From assembly GCA_048213135.1 (NCBI GenBank), contig PS015119.1:187362-215757 (forward strand): 28,396 nucleotides of DNA, in the 5' to 3' direction. This stretch comes from Reclinomonas americana ATCC 50394. Its lineage: Eukaryota > Jakobida > Jakobea > Jakobida. The notes beneath the pieces were generated by a model that saw only the letters and a program-made list of their open reading frames with translations, was not told where the DNA came from and did not search any database. Position 1 is the first letter of the stretch. Each line of letters opens with the position of its first letter. The position numbers and the translations under genes were made by a program. Below are positions 1-11,000 of the stretch, one piece after another.

Positions 1-3000
1 GAAACTCCATCGTCGCTCTCCGCATCGCCGTGCACCGGCGTCCACAAATCGGTGTCGCCAGGCGCCCATGACACACGGTAGTGCGTCCCGGCGGCAGGTG
101 CAACGGCTGGCATCACGCGGATAGCGACCAGACGCGATGATCCGTCGCCGGCAAACGACACACTGCTCTGCACAGACACCACTGCAAGACGATTCCCGTC
201 AGCTGCCGCAACGCAGCGAAAAACACGAGCCACGCACGCAAACACACCTGGCGCAGCCTGCTCGAGATCGATAGGCAGCACGGCAATCACATCGCGCGCT
301 CCATTCGTCGACACGGCCGACACGAGACAGTAGACGCGCTCCAGCGAGACATCCTCAACGGTGAACGAGAGTCCTTCCGCGGTGTCCGCATTGCCAGGCA
401 CAGCGGTCCATGGGCCCTCCATGGTGAGGCCCCAGGCGATTTCGTGCGGCAACGGCCGCTGATCGGGGCTGGACGGCAAGCCTGGCTCCACGCGCATCTT
501 CACCAAGTGCGTTCCGTCGGGCAGTACTTGCACATCCTTGTTGATCAGTGACACTGCGGCGGTGAATGCATGTGAGTGGCAAAAAAGAACACACAAGGAG
601 TTTGCGAATTCCCAGGTGCATTGACAGACCGTGCGCATCGGAGCTGCTGGGCAATTCTGTGACAAGTGAAAAATAGGTGAGCGACACCAGAGAAATGAAC
701 ACGCAGGGGCGCCAGATGACAAACGACGTAACCAACGCTCTGCTCGTCCAACACCTCAGTTGTGCCGGCGCCGTCGACGCACAGGACACGCACAACGACT
801 GTCTGAACGGACGCATCCTGCACGCCAAACGAGGCACCATTGACGGTGTCGGCCTTGTCGGCCACTCGCTGCCATGGTCCCGTGGCGCGGGTCGACCACT
901 CAATGTAGTGATGCACTGGCTCCACGGCAGTGGCGGGCGGAGTTCCCGGCACCACCCGGAAGTTGACGCAACGCACGCCGTCGGCGCGGAAGAACAAACG
1001 GCTGTGCACCTCCGTGGCTACACATCATGCACAAACAAACACACTCAGTCTCAAACGGCGACATGCGGAAAAATACACGATATGGGCGCACGTTGAGGCG
1101 GCTCTGGAAGGGCTGCACAGCAAGAGACAAAAATAGTGAGTGGCCATTCTTTTCAAGGTGGGGAGCAGACAACTCGGGCCAGCTCTCACCAATGGTAGGC
1201 GCGGTAACCAGTCGGCTGGCACCCGACGGACGCACAGCTTCCACACGCGCCGTGACGCTCTCCACGGCCGGGTCGTGCACGAAGAAGGTGACACCATCCT
1301 CCTCTTCTGCGTTGCCGACCACCGATTGCCACGGACCCTGCGACGACAGCGACCAGGAGACGTGGTAGTGCGTGTGCGGTTGGACAACACCGGGCTCCAC
1401 ACGAATGTTGACGGAGCGCGAAAAATCCTCGGTGAAATCGACATGCACACGGACGCGAGTGGCTGTGAGTGGGGGAAACACGGGAACAACAAGTGAGCAA
1501 TTTCATCATCAAATGCAGGTCGCAGATCGCATAACGCGCATCGACTGACCTTCCGACTCTGGTGCCAACGGCAGCACTGTTTTTCGTGCTCAACCAGTGA
1601 GCAACTACAAAAATCGTATACGGGGTCGGAACACACACATGACACTCACCAATGCGCTGAACGGAGCTAAACTCGCCACGGCGTCCGGCACAAATAACGG
1701 CCATGCGAATGTAGACCACATCCACCGCCGTGTCGGCGACATTGATGAGCACCGGGCCCGGCTGCTCCACATCCTCCACATCGGCCTCCGACTCTGTCCA
1801 CGGGCCGGCCTCGTTGTCGGCCCAGGCGACGCAGACGCGAGTGACGGGCGCACTCGACGACCTTACACCCAGCGAGTGGCGGCTCACCGGCACCGACAAT
1901 ACTCGCACACCATTCGACGACACAGTCACTGGTGTGTCGGCTGGTGGTGGCGGCGGTGTAGGCGGTCTCGGAGGCGAGGCAGTCACTGCGATGGCAGACA
2001 AGGAGAGAGGCGAGTGAGGATTCATTCACCTGGCGTGCGCAGTGAAGCGAGTTCTGCTCTTACGCAACCAAAGCGCGAGGTGGCCGAGCTGTCGCTGGCA
2101 CGCCCGTCGTCAGTGGACTTGGCAACGACGCGCACAAACAGTTCTGTGTCGTAGTCGAAGCCGTCGCACACAATGTTGGGCCCTGCCTGGTTCTCGGCCG
2201 CTACTGACCACGGTCCGTCGGCGCCCGCCTTGGACACCAACACCGTGTACGTAGTTCCGGCCGGCGCGCGATCGCTGAGCGATACACGAACGGCAAACGG
2301 GTTCTCGCCATCCTGCTCCACAGCAGCGATGGCGGGCGTGCTCGGCAGAGTGCCTGCCAAACCACAGCGTGAGAAGGTGAGAGAGAGAGAGAGAGAAACA
2401 CCACTGCCACAAATCGCGGGACGAACCGTGCGACTGGACATGGCTCCACATGCTGCCGTTGTGCGAGGCGCGCACAAATACAGTGCTGGCGGCTGGGAGC
2501 TGCGACAGCGTAACGCGAGGCGCGTGCGAGTGGACCGCTTTCCACGGCCCGTTGGCGCTCTCGACTGACCACTCCACCACGTACTCGTCCTTGTCGACAT
2601 CACTCGGACCGGCTGCTGCTGCTCCAGCGGCGTTCTGTGGTGGCACGTCGGTTAACGCAAGAAAGCATCGGATGGACACAGCTGGTGCACGCAACGGCCG
2701 CCACGACAACATCCATGGTTGACGAAGTAGTGCCCACAATCTCCACACCTGGTCCTTGCTCTTGCGGCAGTTCTGCATGTTTTGGGAAGTGAATGGAAGG
2801 ATGATGAGCGGTGTGCATAGTGCATGCAAAAATCAAATATCGAGCACACGGAACGCACCAATAGCCACCACCTCCGAGTAGTCGCCGACTCCTGCAGCGT
2901 TCTCGCCAACCACACGCACATAGACGGTGTGGCCGGCGGGCAGGGAGTCAACGGCAACAGAGCTGCTGGCTACAGCACCGCGACGAATCCAGGGACCAGC

Positions 3001-6000
3001 GGGTGACTCGGTGGACACCTCCAGCACGTACGACAGCTGCTGCGCTGAGCCGACCTCGACGTCGGCCTCGGAGATCTTGATGGAAGCCGAATGTGGGTTG
3101 CGAGAAGCCACGGAGACCACCGGTCGCTCGGGCAGCGTCACTACCAAAGCGCAAGTGTGAGAACCTCCCCCATCCCACCTCACGAAACGGAGAAATCAAT
3201 CAACTCACCGACAGAGAGCACATCGCTCGGCGCACTGTCGAGGAACACGGCACGCAGCCACACGGCCTGCCTTGGCTTGAGGCCGTCGACAACCACGGCG
3301 GCATCGTGGGAGCGGCGCACAAGCCACGGGCCGTTGGCAGACACGGTTGAATATTCCACGACAAACGGTTCTGCGACGGCGGCAGCGTAGGCCGGCTGCT
3401 CACTCGTCTCCACATGCACGGCGACTGAACGCGGACCGCCTCGCTGCGCCACGAGGCGCGGTGGCGCAAGAGGAGCTGCCTCTGCAGGGTGGTAAGTGGC
3501 ACACCATCAGTGGCACGACAGCACATGGTGTCGGCATCGGAGAGCAGGAACTCACCGAGAACCAGCACGTCGCTCGGCTCACTCAGCCCGGCGGCATTGC
3601 GTGCACGTGCACGCACCAGCAGCTTCTTGCCGACGTGGAGGTTGTCAACATTGAACGCGGCCGGAGCGGCGTCATTGAGTACGGACCACGGGCCACGTGC
3701 GTCTCCACTCTCACACGACTCGACGACAAATGTGGCCTCGGCCGGCGAGCCACGTGACTCGCGCCCGTGCTGCATGTGCACACACACTGCTGACGATGAC
3801 AAGCGTTCCGACGACGCGGTGGGCGCACTCGGCACCTCGTCCATGGCTAATCACCACACGCACACACATGAGTATGAGAACGGCAACGGTGCACGAGCGC
3901 ACGCGGTGGACGCAACTGACAACGATTGGCTCGCTGTACTCGCCCTCACTGCCGCCAGCATCGACACGCACTCGTACGCGCACCGGTTGACCAGCCGGCA
4001 GGTTCTCCAGATCGAATTCGTCACTGTCGTGCCCGCTCTCAGTCCATCCGCCAGCGGCCGGCGACGCCAAGCCCCACGCTGCTGTGTACTTAATGCTCTC
4101 GTCGGGGGAACTCTATTTGTGCGAGGGTGTGAATGAGAGAGGAAGGAGAAGCAGAGCGAGGCAAGGGACACGGACACACGCACCCCAGACGAGGAGGACA
4201 CAGCAGCGGTGGCGCGCACTCGCACAGTAGTGGCGTTAATGGCGTGTACGGACACGGTCGGTGCAGCAGAGCGACGGACCGGCAACGCTGCACGACGCAA
4301 AAAATTAAAATTGAGGAATGCGTACCTCCTCCATACACCGCTCAGGAGCCAACCACTCACCGATTTCGTGCACAGGACCGAATTCGCCGTGACCGGCCGC
4401 ATTGACGGCAGCGGCGCGATAATAGAGCACGCGACCATGTGAGCCATCAGCAATGTCCACATCAAAGTTGCGTGCTGCGCTGCTGAGCTCCGACCACGGA
4501 CCACTGGCTGAGGAGCCATGCTGAACGATGAATTGCACGGGGGCGGAGAATGAGGCTTCGGGATCAAGAGCGCGTGGTGCTTGCAAGTGGATCAGCACGG
4601 CATTGCCACCAGGTGCCAACTCGGCGGTGGCTTCTGGAGCCGGCGGAGGCGAGTCAACCGTCACTGTCGCGGTTGGAGTGGTGAGCGAGGGACTCCCTTG
4701 GAGCAGACAAAAGGGAACACACGTGCCTGTTGCGACTGGCTCCGACCACTCGCTGATACCAGCGTCGTTCTTCACCGCTGCGCGCACTGTAAGGCGCTTG
4801 CCGGGTGCCAAACCACCGACAGCCACCTCGGGCGTCTGACTGTTCTCCGTGATGGGCGAGCGGCCCTCCTCGGTCACTGTGACGACGTACGAGACGCTGG
4901 GATTGGCAACGGCGCTGGCGACAACCACGCGAACAGTGGTGGCCGACACGGCGCTCACGCGCACAGTTGGCACTGGCGGTAGCAGCACTGCGAAAAGAGG
5001 TGACAGTGAGGAGAGTCGTAACCGAAAGAGAGAACCCGACAGGTGACAGACGCAGGAGACCTTGCGAGCGCGGCTCACTCTGTGCGCCGTCGCCCAGCGC
5101 AGCGCGTACGTGGACCACGGAGCCCGGCGCCAGGTGCTCCACCGTGACCTCAGCGCCACCCGCCGGTGGGCACTCAGTGTACGGACCTCCCGCTCCCTGG
5201 GTGGAGTACCACACACGGACGGGCACGGCGGCCGCAGCTGCAGCGGCTGCTGCAGCGCCGGCTCCCTGCACACGCACGGTCACCGACGTGGACGTCACGC
5301 GGCCAACGTCCACACGAGGCGGTGTGCGATCTTGAGTCACTGGAGACGAGAGGTAGCGTGAGACAACCATACTGTCGTCGGTCAGCACCTGCGTGATTAC
5401 GAACCCACAGTGACAATCTGCGCCTCTCCCACGCCAGCAACATTGCGCGCCGCCACTCGGAAGTAGCTTGGTCGACCGGGTACCAGATCGCGCACTGCTA
5501 CTGGTGACCGTGCATGCTCAAACACAGTTACCCACGGTCCCTCGGCGGAGCGATCTGAGCGTGCCACAAAGTAGTCGCCCACCAGCGGCGAGATGGTAGC
5601 TACAGGCGCCGGTGGTTCAATGACCAGCTGCGCCGTCGTCAAGTCCGCTGAGGAAACAGTGACGCGCGGTGCGGCTGGCGGCTTGTCACGCACTGCTCAG
5701 CAATTCACAGAGAACGGCAGATGCGGTTGAGCATATTCGTCACACACTCTGTCTCTGTGGGCGGTGGTGGAGACATACCGAGTGACACCGACTCTGACCA
5801 GTCGCCGACACCACCGCGGTTCTCCGCTGCCACCATCACATGCACAGTCTTGAACGCCTCGATGTCGGAGACCACGATCGAGTCGGAGGCGTGAGTGGAC
5901 TGTGTCCATTGTGGTGAACCAGCGGGTGGTGGTGGCGACGTGGTGCACACGGCGACACGGTAGCGAATATTCTACGTGATGTCCAGGAGAACGTGAGTGA

Positions 6001-7461
6001 CATACTGCATCGTGCCAGTCCAGTGCTGAGCTGGATGACAAACCGTCTCACACGGTGGCACTTGGGTGATGCGCACGCGAATGGAAGTTGGTCCCTCGGG
6101 CTCCACCTCGATACCCGGTGCAGAGGGCGGGAGCACTACCAGCAGCAGGGTGTGAACAAACAGACACACACAAAAACGTGCACGGCTACACACAAACACG
6201 CAAGCGCCTGCGCAACGAATTTTGATGAGTTCGGACGGCGAGCCGCCGGCAAATCCACCGCGCACGTGCACAGTTCGACCAGACGGCAGATCGTGCAGCA
6301 GGAACTCGGGAGTCGACTGCTCCACGTTGATGAAGGGACCGTCGGGGGAGACCACCGAGTACGCCAAGCGCGCAGCGGGCAATGACGCGGCGGCGCCGGC
6401 GGCGGTCGACTGATCCACACGCAGCTCCACCAACAACGTCGTTGGTGTTGTTTGCTTCACCTGCACGGATGCCGCGAGTTGACTCCTTGCCGTGGATCCC
6501 ATTGCCGACGATGTCACCCGACGCACGGCTGTCGCACCAGGCGGTGTTGGCGAGTGAGCGAATCGAACAGGGTGACAGGAAATGAATGAAGGGGGTCACG
6601 CACCACCGGTGGTGCTGTCGACAACCACAGAGCGTGAGTGTACCGGCGCCACATGCATCTCCTCCTCTTCCACGGCCGACGAGTGGCTCACGGCACCAGC
6701 ACTGCTGCCTTCTGGCACAATCGTCGACTGCGGTGTCGTGCTGCGAGCCGTGGCTGCGCAGCAGATGAAACGAATGAGCATGGCTATCCCTACTGCCGTA
6801 CATGGCATGCACCACTGCCGCAACTGGTGGTAATGGTAACGTGAGACACGTCAGCCGTCGAGGAACTTGACGAGCCACTCTTTTGTGCACCCATGGCGCC
6901 TGCAGCAAGAACACACACACAAAAACAGCGCAAGTTAACGAATATGAGGGAGAACTGAATAGCAGTGCGCGTGCTCTTGAGTTCCAACCTCGCGGGCGAC
7001 CACCTGCAGCACACACACAGTGAGCAGCACGACAGCATGGCATCACTCATGTGCGTACACAAACTCACCAGTTTCGAGGGGTCCTCGAGCAGGCATTGGT
7101 CGCACCAACAAGTCGGAGTCTCCAGTTGCCGTCACCGACTTCTGCGTTGCGGATAAAGGAGAGTCAGCAGCACGCAGAAGAAAAGGCTTTGCCGCCATCC
7201 CCTCCCTTCTCCTTTTCATCCCACTCACCACATTCTCCATGGACGCCGATGTAGGCACCGCACTTGCAGCGACGAGTCGCACCGAGTCCTCTGACTCGCC
7301 CGGCGCATCCAACCGCTCATGCACCGTGAACCGATCCGCGCCCTCACCCGGCGGCTTGTTCGTGCAGTAGCACAAACACATGTCACAGCAGCACAGCAGC
7401 GGATGCGGCTTGCAGCTGGCAAAAGAGACGCAAGAGAGAGAATGAGTGAGTGAGTGATTAG

Positions 7462-7495
<34 letters not shown>

Positions 7496-7742
7496 AGGAG
7501 GAAGAGCAAGAGCGTGAGGAAATGTCCACGCGCAGAGCACAACGAGACAAGTGAAGCTCCTTTTCTTCACGCTGTGCTCGTGCCACAGCACTCTCTCAGA
7601 CACACACACAGAAAGAGGACCAGGGAGAGAGACACGACTGTGTGACATGCATGTCATTGAGCACTTACCAGCAGTTGCACACACAACATGACCACGTCAC
7701 GCAATCGCAGCACTGTTCAATGACACAAGCAAGTAAGCACAT
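1..7742 (-). CDS. Multi-domain fibronectin-III-like repeat protein with Cys-rich N-terminus, 3' end beyond window
   Basis: At least 17 tandem FN3-like domains follow a non-FN3 N-terminus; about 1,800 residues are in the window. Exons: 7742-7669, 7415-7229, 7141-7069, 6899-6813, 6753-6607, then domain exons 6528-6217, 6135-6044+5971-5779, 5692-5405, 5339-5061, 4987-4727, 4663-4361, 4287-4178+4112-3917, 3846-3556, 3481-3209, 3140-2859, 2772-2696+2634-2427, 2353-2069, 1985-1650, 1462-1190, 1017-733, 553-248 and 181-1 (cut). FN3 marks recur: a Y/V-x-V-x-W/S strand, GPW, a V-x-x-L-x-x-G turn, a VRVRA strand, then NAAG-like loops ending SE-x-V-x-x-G. Every inter-domain join is phase 1. Start ATG 7742 is chosen because its frame has a stop 63 nt upstream and no other ATG. 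The first 50 residues are extremely Cys-rich (e.g. CCVCNCCCKPHPLLCCCD). FN3 arrays usually bind proteins or serve as spacers; ligand and location are unknown. The domains are clear; the first five exons are less sure. Confidence 0.85.
7464..7494. repeat. (GT)n microsatellite in an FN3-gene intron
   Basis: About 15 uninterrupted GT units. On the transcribed strand it is a CA run inside the 7416-7668 intron of the FN3 gene, between the two Cys-rich exons. Confidence 0.95.
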
Positions 7743-8099
7743 ATGTGCACAACAGGTGAGAGATGATGAAGAAGCAGGAGAAGAGCAAAGACGAATACGC
7801 AGTCACACATCTCTGACAAGTGATGCAACACAATCACACAGCACGAAGCATGCATGCATCTCTCTCTCTCTCTCTCACACACACACAAACACACACACAC
7901 ACACACACACACTCTCTCTCTCTCTCCCTCTCACTTCAACGCAACAGTGCAACACTTCTTCGCCGGTGTTCCGCAGCACTCGTCCTCGTTGCTCATAACT
8001 GCACAATCACACACACTCTCACGTTAACTCTCTCTCTCTCTCTCCCTCACACACACAGAGACCACTCACAGCACAACACACAAAAAGTCGATTGTCCGC
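7743..8099. promoter_or_regulatory. Divergent promoter region with CT/CA microsatellites
   Basis: This 357-bp stretch separates the start codons of the FN3 gene (-) and the acidic protein gene (+). I see no convincing coding exon in it. It holds a CT-CA-CT microsatellite block at about 7861-7926 and a second CT run at 8029-8044 followed by CA repeats. Both 5' UTRs and core promoters must lie here if the two starts are right. No TATA box or known factor site could be assigned with confidence. Confidence 0.5.
7861..7926. repeat. Compound (CT)n-(CA)n-(CT)n microsatellite
   Basis: A CT run, then a CA run interrupted once by an extra A, then another CT run ending in CCCTCTC. It lies in the divergent promoter region. 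The same dinucleotides recur in introns elsewhere in the window (for example 2379-2396, 13921-13943, 15458-15476, 25915-25930), so this is a genome-wide habit rather than a locus-specific signal. Confidence 0.95.
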
Positions 8100-11000
8100 A
8101 TGACAATGACGTCACCTTCCCGCGCGAGTTGGGGTTTCCTAGCCCACTTGAAGTTGTCCATGAAGCGCGAACGGGTGTGTCTTTCGTGCATGCACATTCG
8201 CATCTCTTTGCATGCATGCATCTCACTGTTGCACAGGAGTCATCGGAAGACGATGCAATAGAGCCGGAGCTGAAACGGCAGCATGTGCGTCTGTCTCTCT
8301 TCTTCTCTCTCTCTTTCTGCATGTCTCTCACTCCTCTTGTCCACAGGCTCTCCCCTCTCTGTCTCACGACTCTGCTGACTCTGATTTGCCTCTTGTGGAG
8401 GAGCTGGACCAGGAAGGAATGGACCAGGCGCTGCGAGAGGTGCGTGTGTGCGTGCGCGCATGCGGACAGCTCCTCCGCTCTCATGTACTCGCACACAGGC
8501 GCTGGTCCCCCCTTCACCGCCACATCTTGACAGAGAGTCGCCTGTGCTGGTCAGGCGTTGTCCTTTCTGTTAGATGTGAGATCACACGCTGATGCATTGG
8601 GTAATGCAGGTGGCGACGGAGGATGCGGAGATTGTTGATGACTGTGATAAGCGGCAGGCGGACGATCCGCCCGCGGCGGAGGATGTGCAAATTGTGATGG
8701 ATTCGCAGCCGCATGAGGTGCGTGTGTGTGTGCGTGCGTGTGCGTGTGAATGATTGCTCATCACCTCCGTGGTGCAGCTGCCCTCGCTGAGCGAGGAATC
8801 GACAGACTTGGCGTTGCCGCATGTGGAGGATGACTACGACGAGCAGATCGCTGATGTTCCACTGCCGGATGAGGTCCGCTGCGATGCTACCGCACAATCA
8901 TTGTGTTTAGCATTGCTCATCATCATTTTGTCGCAGGATCCTCGTCGCGTGGACGACAGAGCGTCGCCTCAGGTATCGTTGCCATACACACAGTTCAGTT
9001 CTCGTGTAGTGGTTCACATGTGCTAATGCTGCGCAGGGCGAGGAGTCGGACGGAGCTGTCGATGAAGACAAGTGCAGAGTTGACGATGAAGTGGACGAAT
9101 TGTTGTTTGGTTCGCGTAATCTTGAGGTACTGGTGTCGGTGTCGGTGTGCGTGTGTGAATGTGTTTACCCGGTTGCCGCCACTGCGACTCACTTTTGTCA
9201 CGCAGGCTTCCAAGCCAACTGTCGAGGAGGTGGCCGCCGCAGGGGAGCTTCCAGCCATCAGCCTCAGCCAGGAAAGCGTGAAGCAGGTGATTTTTGGCAG
9301 CGTGCGGTCACCCAGTCGCTGTCATCAGTCGACTCACATGTCTCACACACACAGGACCCGGAGGTGACTGTCGAAGACAAGAGAGAGGATCTGGAGATGC
9401 TCCGGTTCAGCCAGGACAGCGATGAAGGAGTTTTGCGAGTCAACCACTTGACTAAGCAGAAACCGGCCACTGTGGATTTGACGAAGCCGCCGACAGCCGC
9501 CGCTACAACTGCCGTTCAACGCCGCAAGAAGGTGGCTGGCATTAGCGCCATGTTGGAAGACATGGTTGCGATTTCCGAGGGCACTCGGACGTCGCCCAGA
9601 TCGAAGCCTGTTCTCGCTTCGCCACTGGGCAGTGGCGGCAAGAAGGCCACTCGCAGTACGGAGGTGCACACGCTGGTGGACGAACCGGAGACTGACGAAG
9701 AGAAGGGCAACTCGAGTGGCGGAGACGACGTGCCCATTTTCCGACCACGTGCTGCTGCTGCCGCTCCTACCGCTGCTGCCGCTGCTGTGACTGTCAAGGC
9801 GACGACGACGACTCCTGCCGTTACCCTCACCTCCACCCCCACTCGTACCGCGAATGTCCGCTCGCGCGCACGGTCCAGTGACGTACTACTGGCCGTTCTT
9901 GACGACGCGAAAACTGACGATGACGATGACGAAGACGTGCCGATCTTTGGCTCGCCGAGCCGGAAACCTGCGCCTCCATCGCGACAAAGTGGAGTGTCTG
10001 CATCGGCTGCAGACGGCGACGAAGCGGTCGTCGTCGTCGAGCCGCGGACGACTCGATCTCGGGTGACGGTGGACGCGAAGCCTTCGTCGCGACAGAGTGG
10101 AGTGTCTGCACCGGTGGACGCTGATGATGCCGTTGTTGTCGTGGAGCCGCGGACAACTCGATCCCGGGTGACGGACACCAGTTCCACGCCGACCAAGTCG
10201 CAGCCGTCACGGAAGCGAGAGCGGCCGGTTGAAGACAGCGACGACAGCGATGTGAAGACGAAGCGGTCGGCGACGAAGAAGCGGGCGGGCAGTGGAAACA
10301 AGAAAACGATTATTGACGACGACGAGACGGATGCTAGCGGCAGCGACGAGGAGCCGCTGTCGAAATTGGGCAAGAAATCGCAGACACCAGTCAAGTCGTC
10401 CTCTAGCGCGGCGAAAGGCAAGAAGGCCAAGGCTGCCGCGAAGGTGTCTCCTGGACAGCGGACGCTTTCGTTTACGACATCAACGGCGACGCCCACGCTG
10501 AAAACGTCCCCGCCGCCACCACCACCACCACCGGCAGCGCCGTCGTCGGTGCTGCCAGCTGCCAAAGGCTCTCGAAACAAGTCGTCGTCCGCGACCGCAA
10601 CAACGACAACCACCGATACCGTCACACAAGCAGCTTCCGCACTGCCAACGCCCAAGTCTCGCGGAAAGGCGTCGACGGCGGCGTCGTCGTCCACGACCAC
10701 AACTACAACAACGCCGGCCACTACCACCGTCACACCAGCAGCAACGGCGTCTTCCGCGCTGCCGACTCCCAAGTCTCGAGGAAAGGCGTCGTCGTCGTCG
10801 TCGACAACAACAATCGCATCAGCAACAACGGTCACCACCACGACATCGACCGATTCGCCGCTGCCTCAACTAAAGGTGAAGGCGACAGCACCGGTACCGC
10901 CGTTGCCGTTGTCGGCACGCACGACCAAGGCCGCAGGTGGTGGAAAACGTGCCAAGGCGACCAACAAGTTCAGCCAGGCGCTGTCGCTGGTACGTCACAG

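Noticed and set aside
1467-1649. An additional small exon in the long intron between FN3 domains 13 and 14
   Set aside because: Candidate AG at about 1544 is followed by no segment with FN3 features or a phase-1 donor. The 187-nt intron is within the range of this gene.
6818-7068. An extra coding exon at about 6955-7015 (RPRGWNSRARALLF) between FN3-gene exons
   Set aside because: No GT donor follows it in a compatible phase; the intron 6900-7068 with a CTGCAG acceptor keeps frame without it.
7437-7500. Tandem repeats as a possible CRISPR array or telomeric tract
   Set aside because: They are simple dinucleotide runs without spacers or a telomere-type unit, and the genome is clearly eukaryotic.
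7820-8100. Open frame through the CT/CA repeats just upstream of 8100
   Set aside because: It encodes only Leu-Ser and Thr-His repeats and changes frame relative to the following exon. It is best read as promoter/UTR microsatellite.
10462-10476. QRTLSF as a PCNA-interacting (PIP) box
   Set aside because: A true PIP box needs two adjacent aromatics after the hydrophobic position; only one Phe is present. Kept as a weak resemblance only.
9516-10841. 441-codon open frame on the minus strand opposite the large exon of the acidic protein
   Set aside because: It is Val/Ser/Asp low complexity produced by reading Thr/Ser/Lys codons backwards. The plus strand has coherent splice sites, duplications with silent changes, and a continuous frame.
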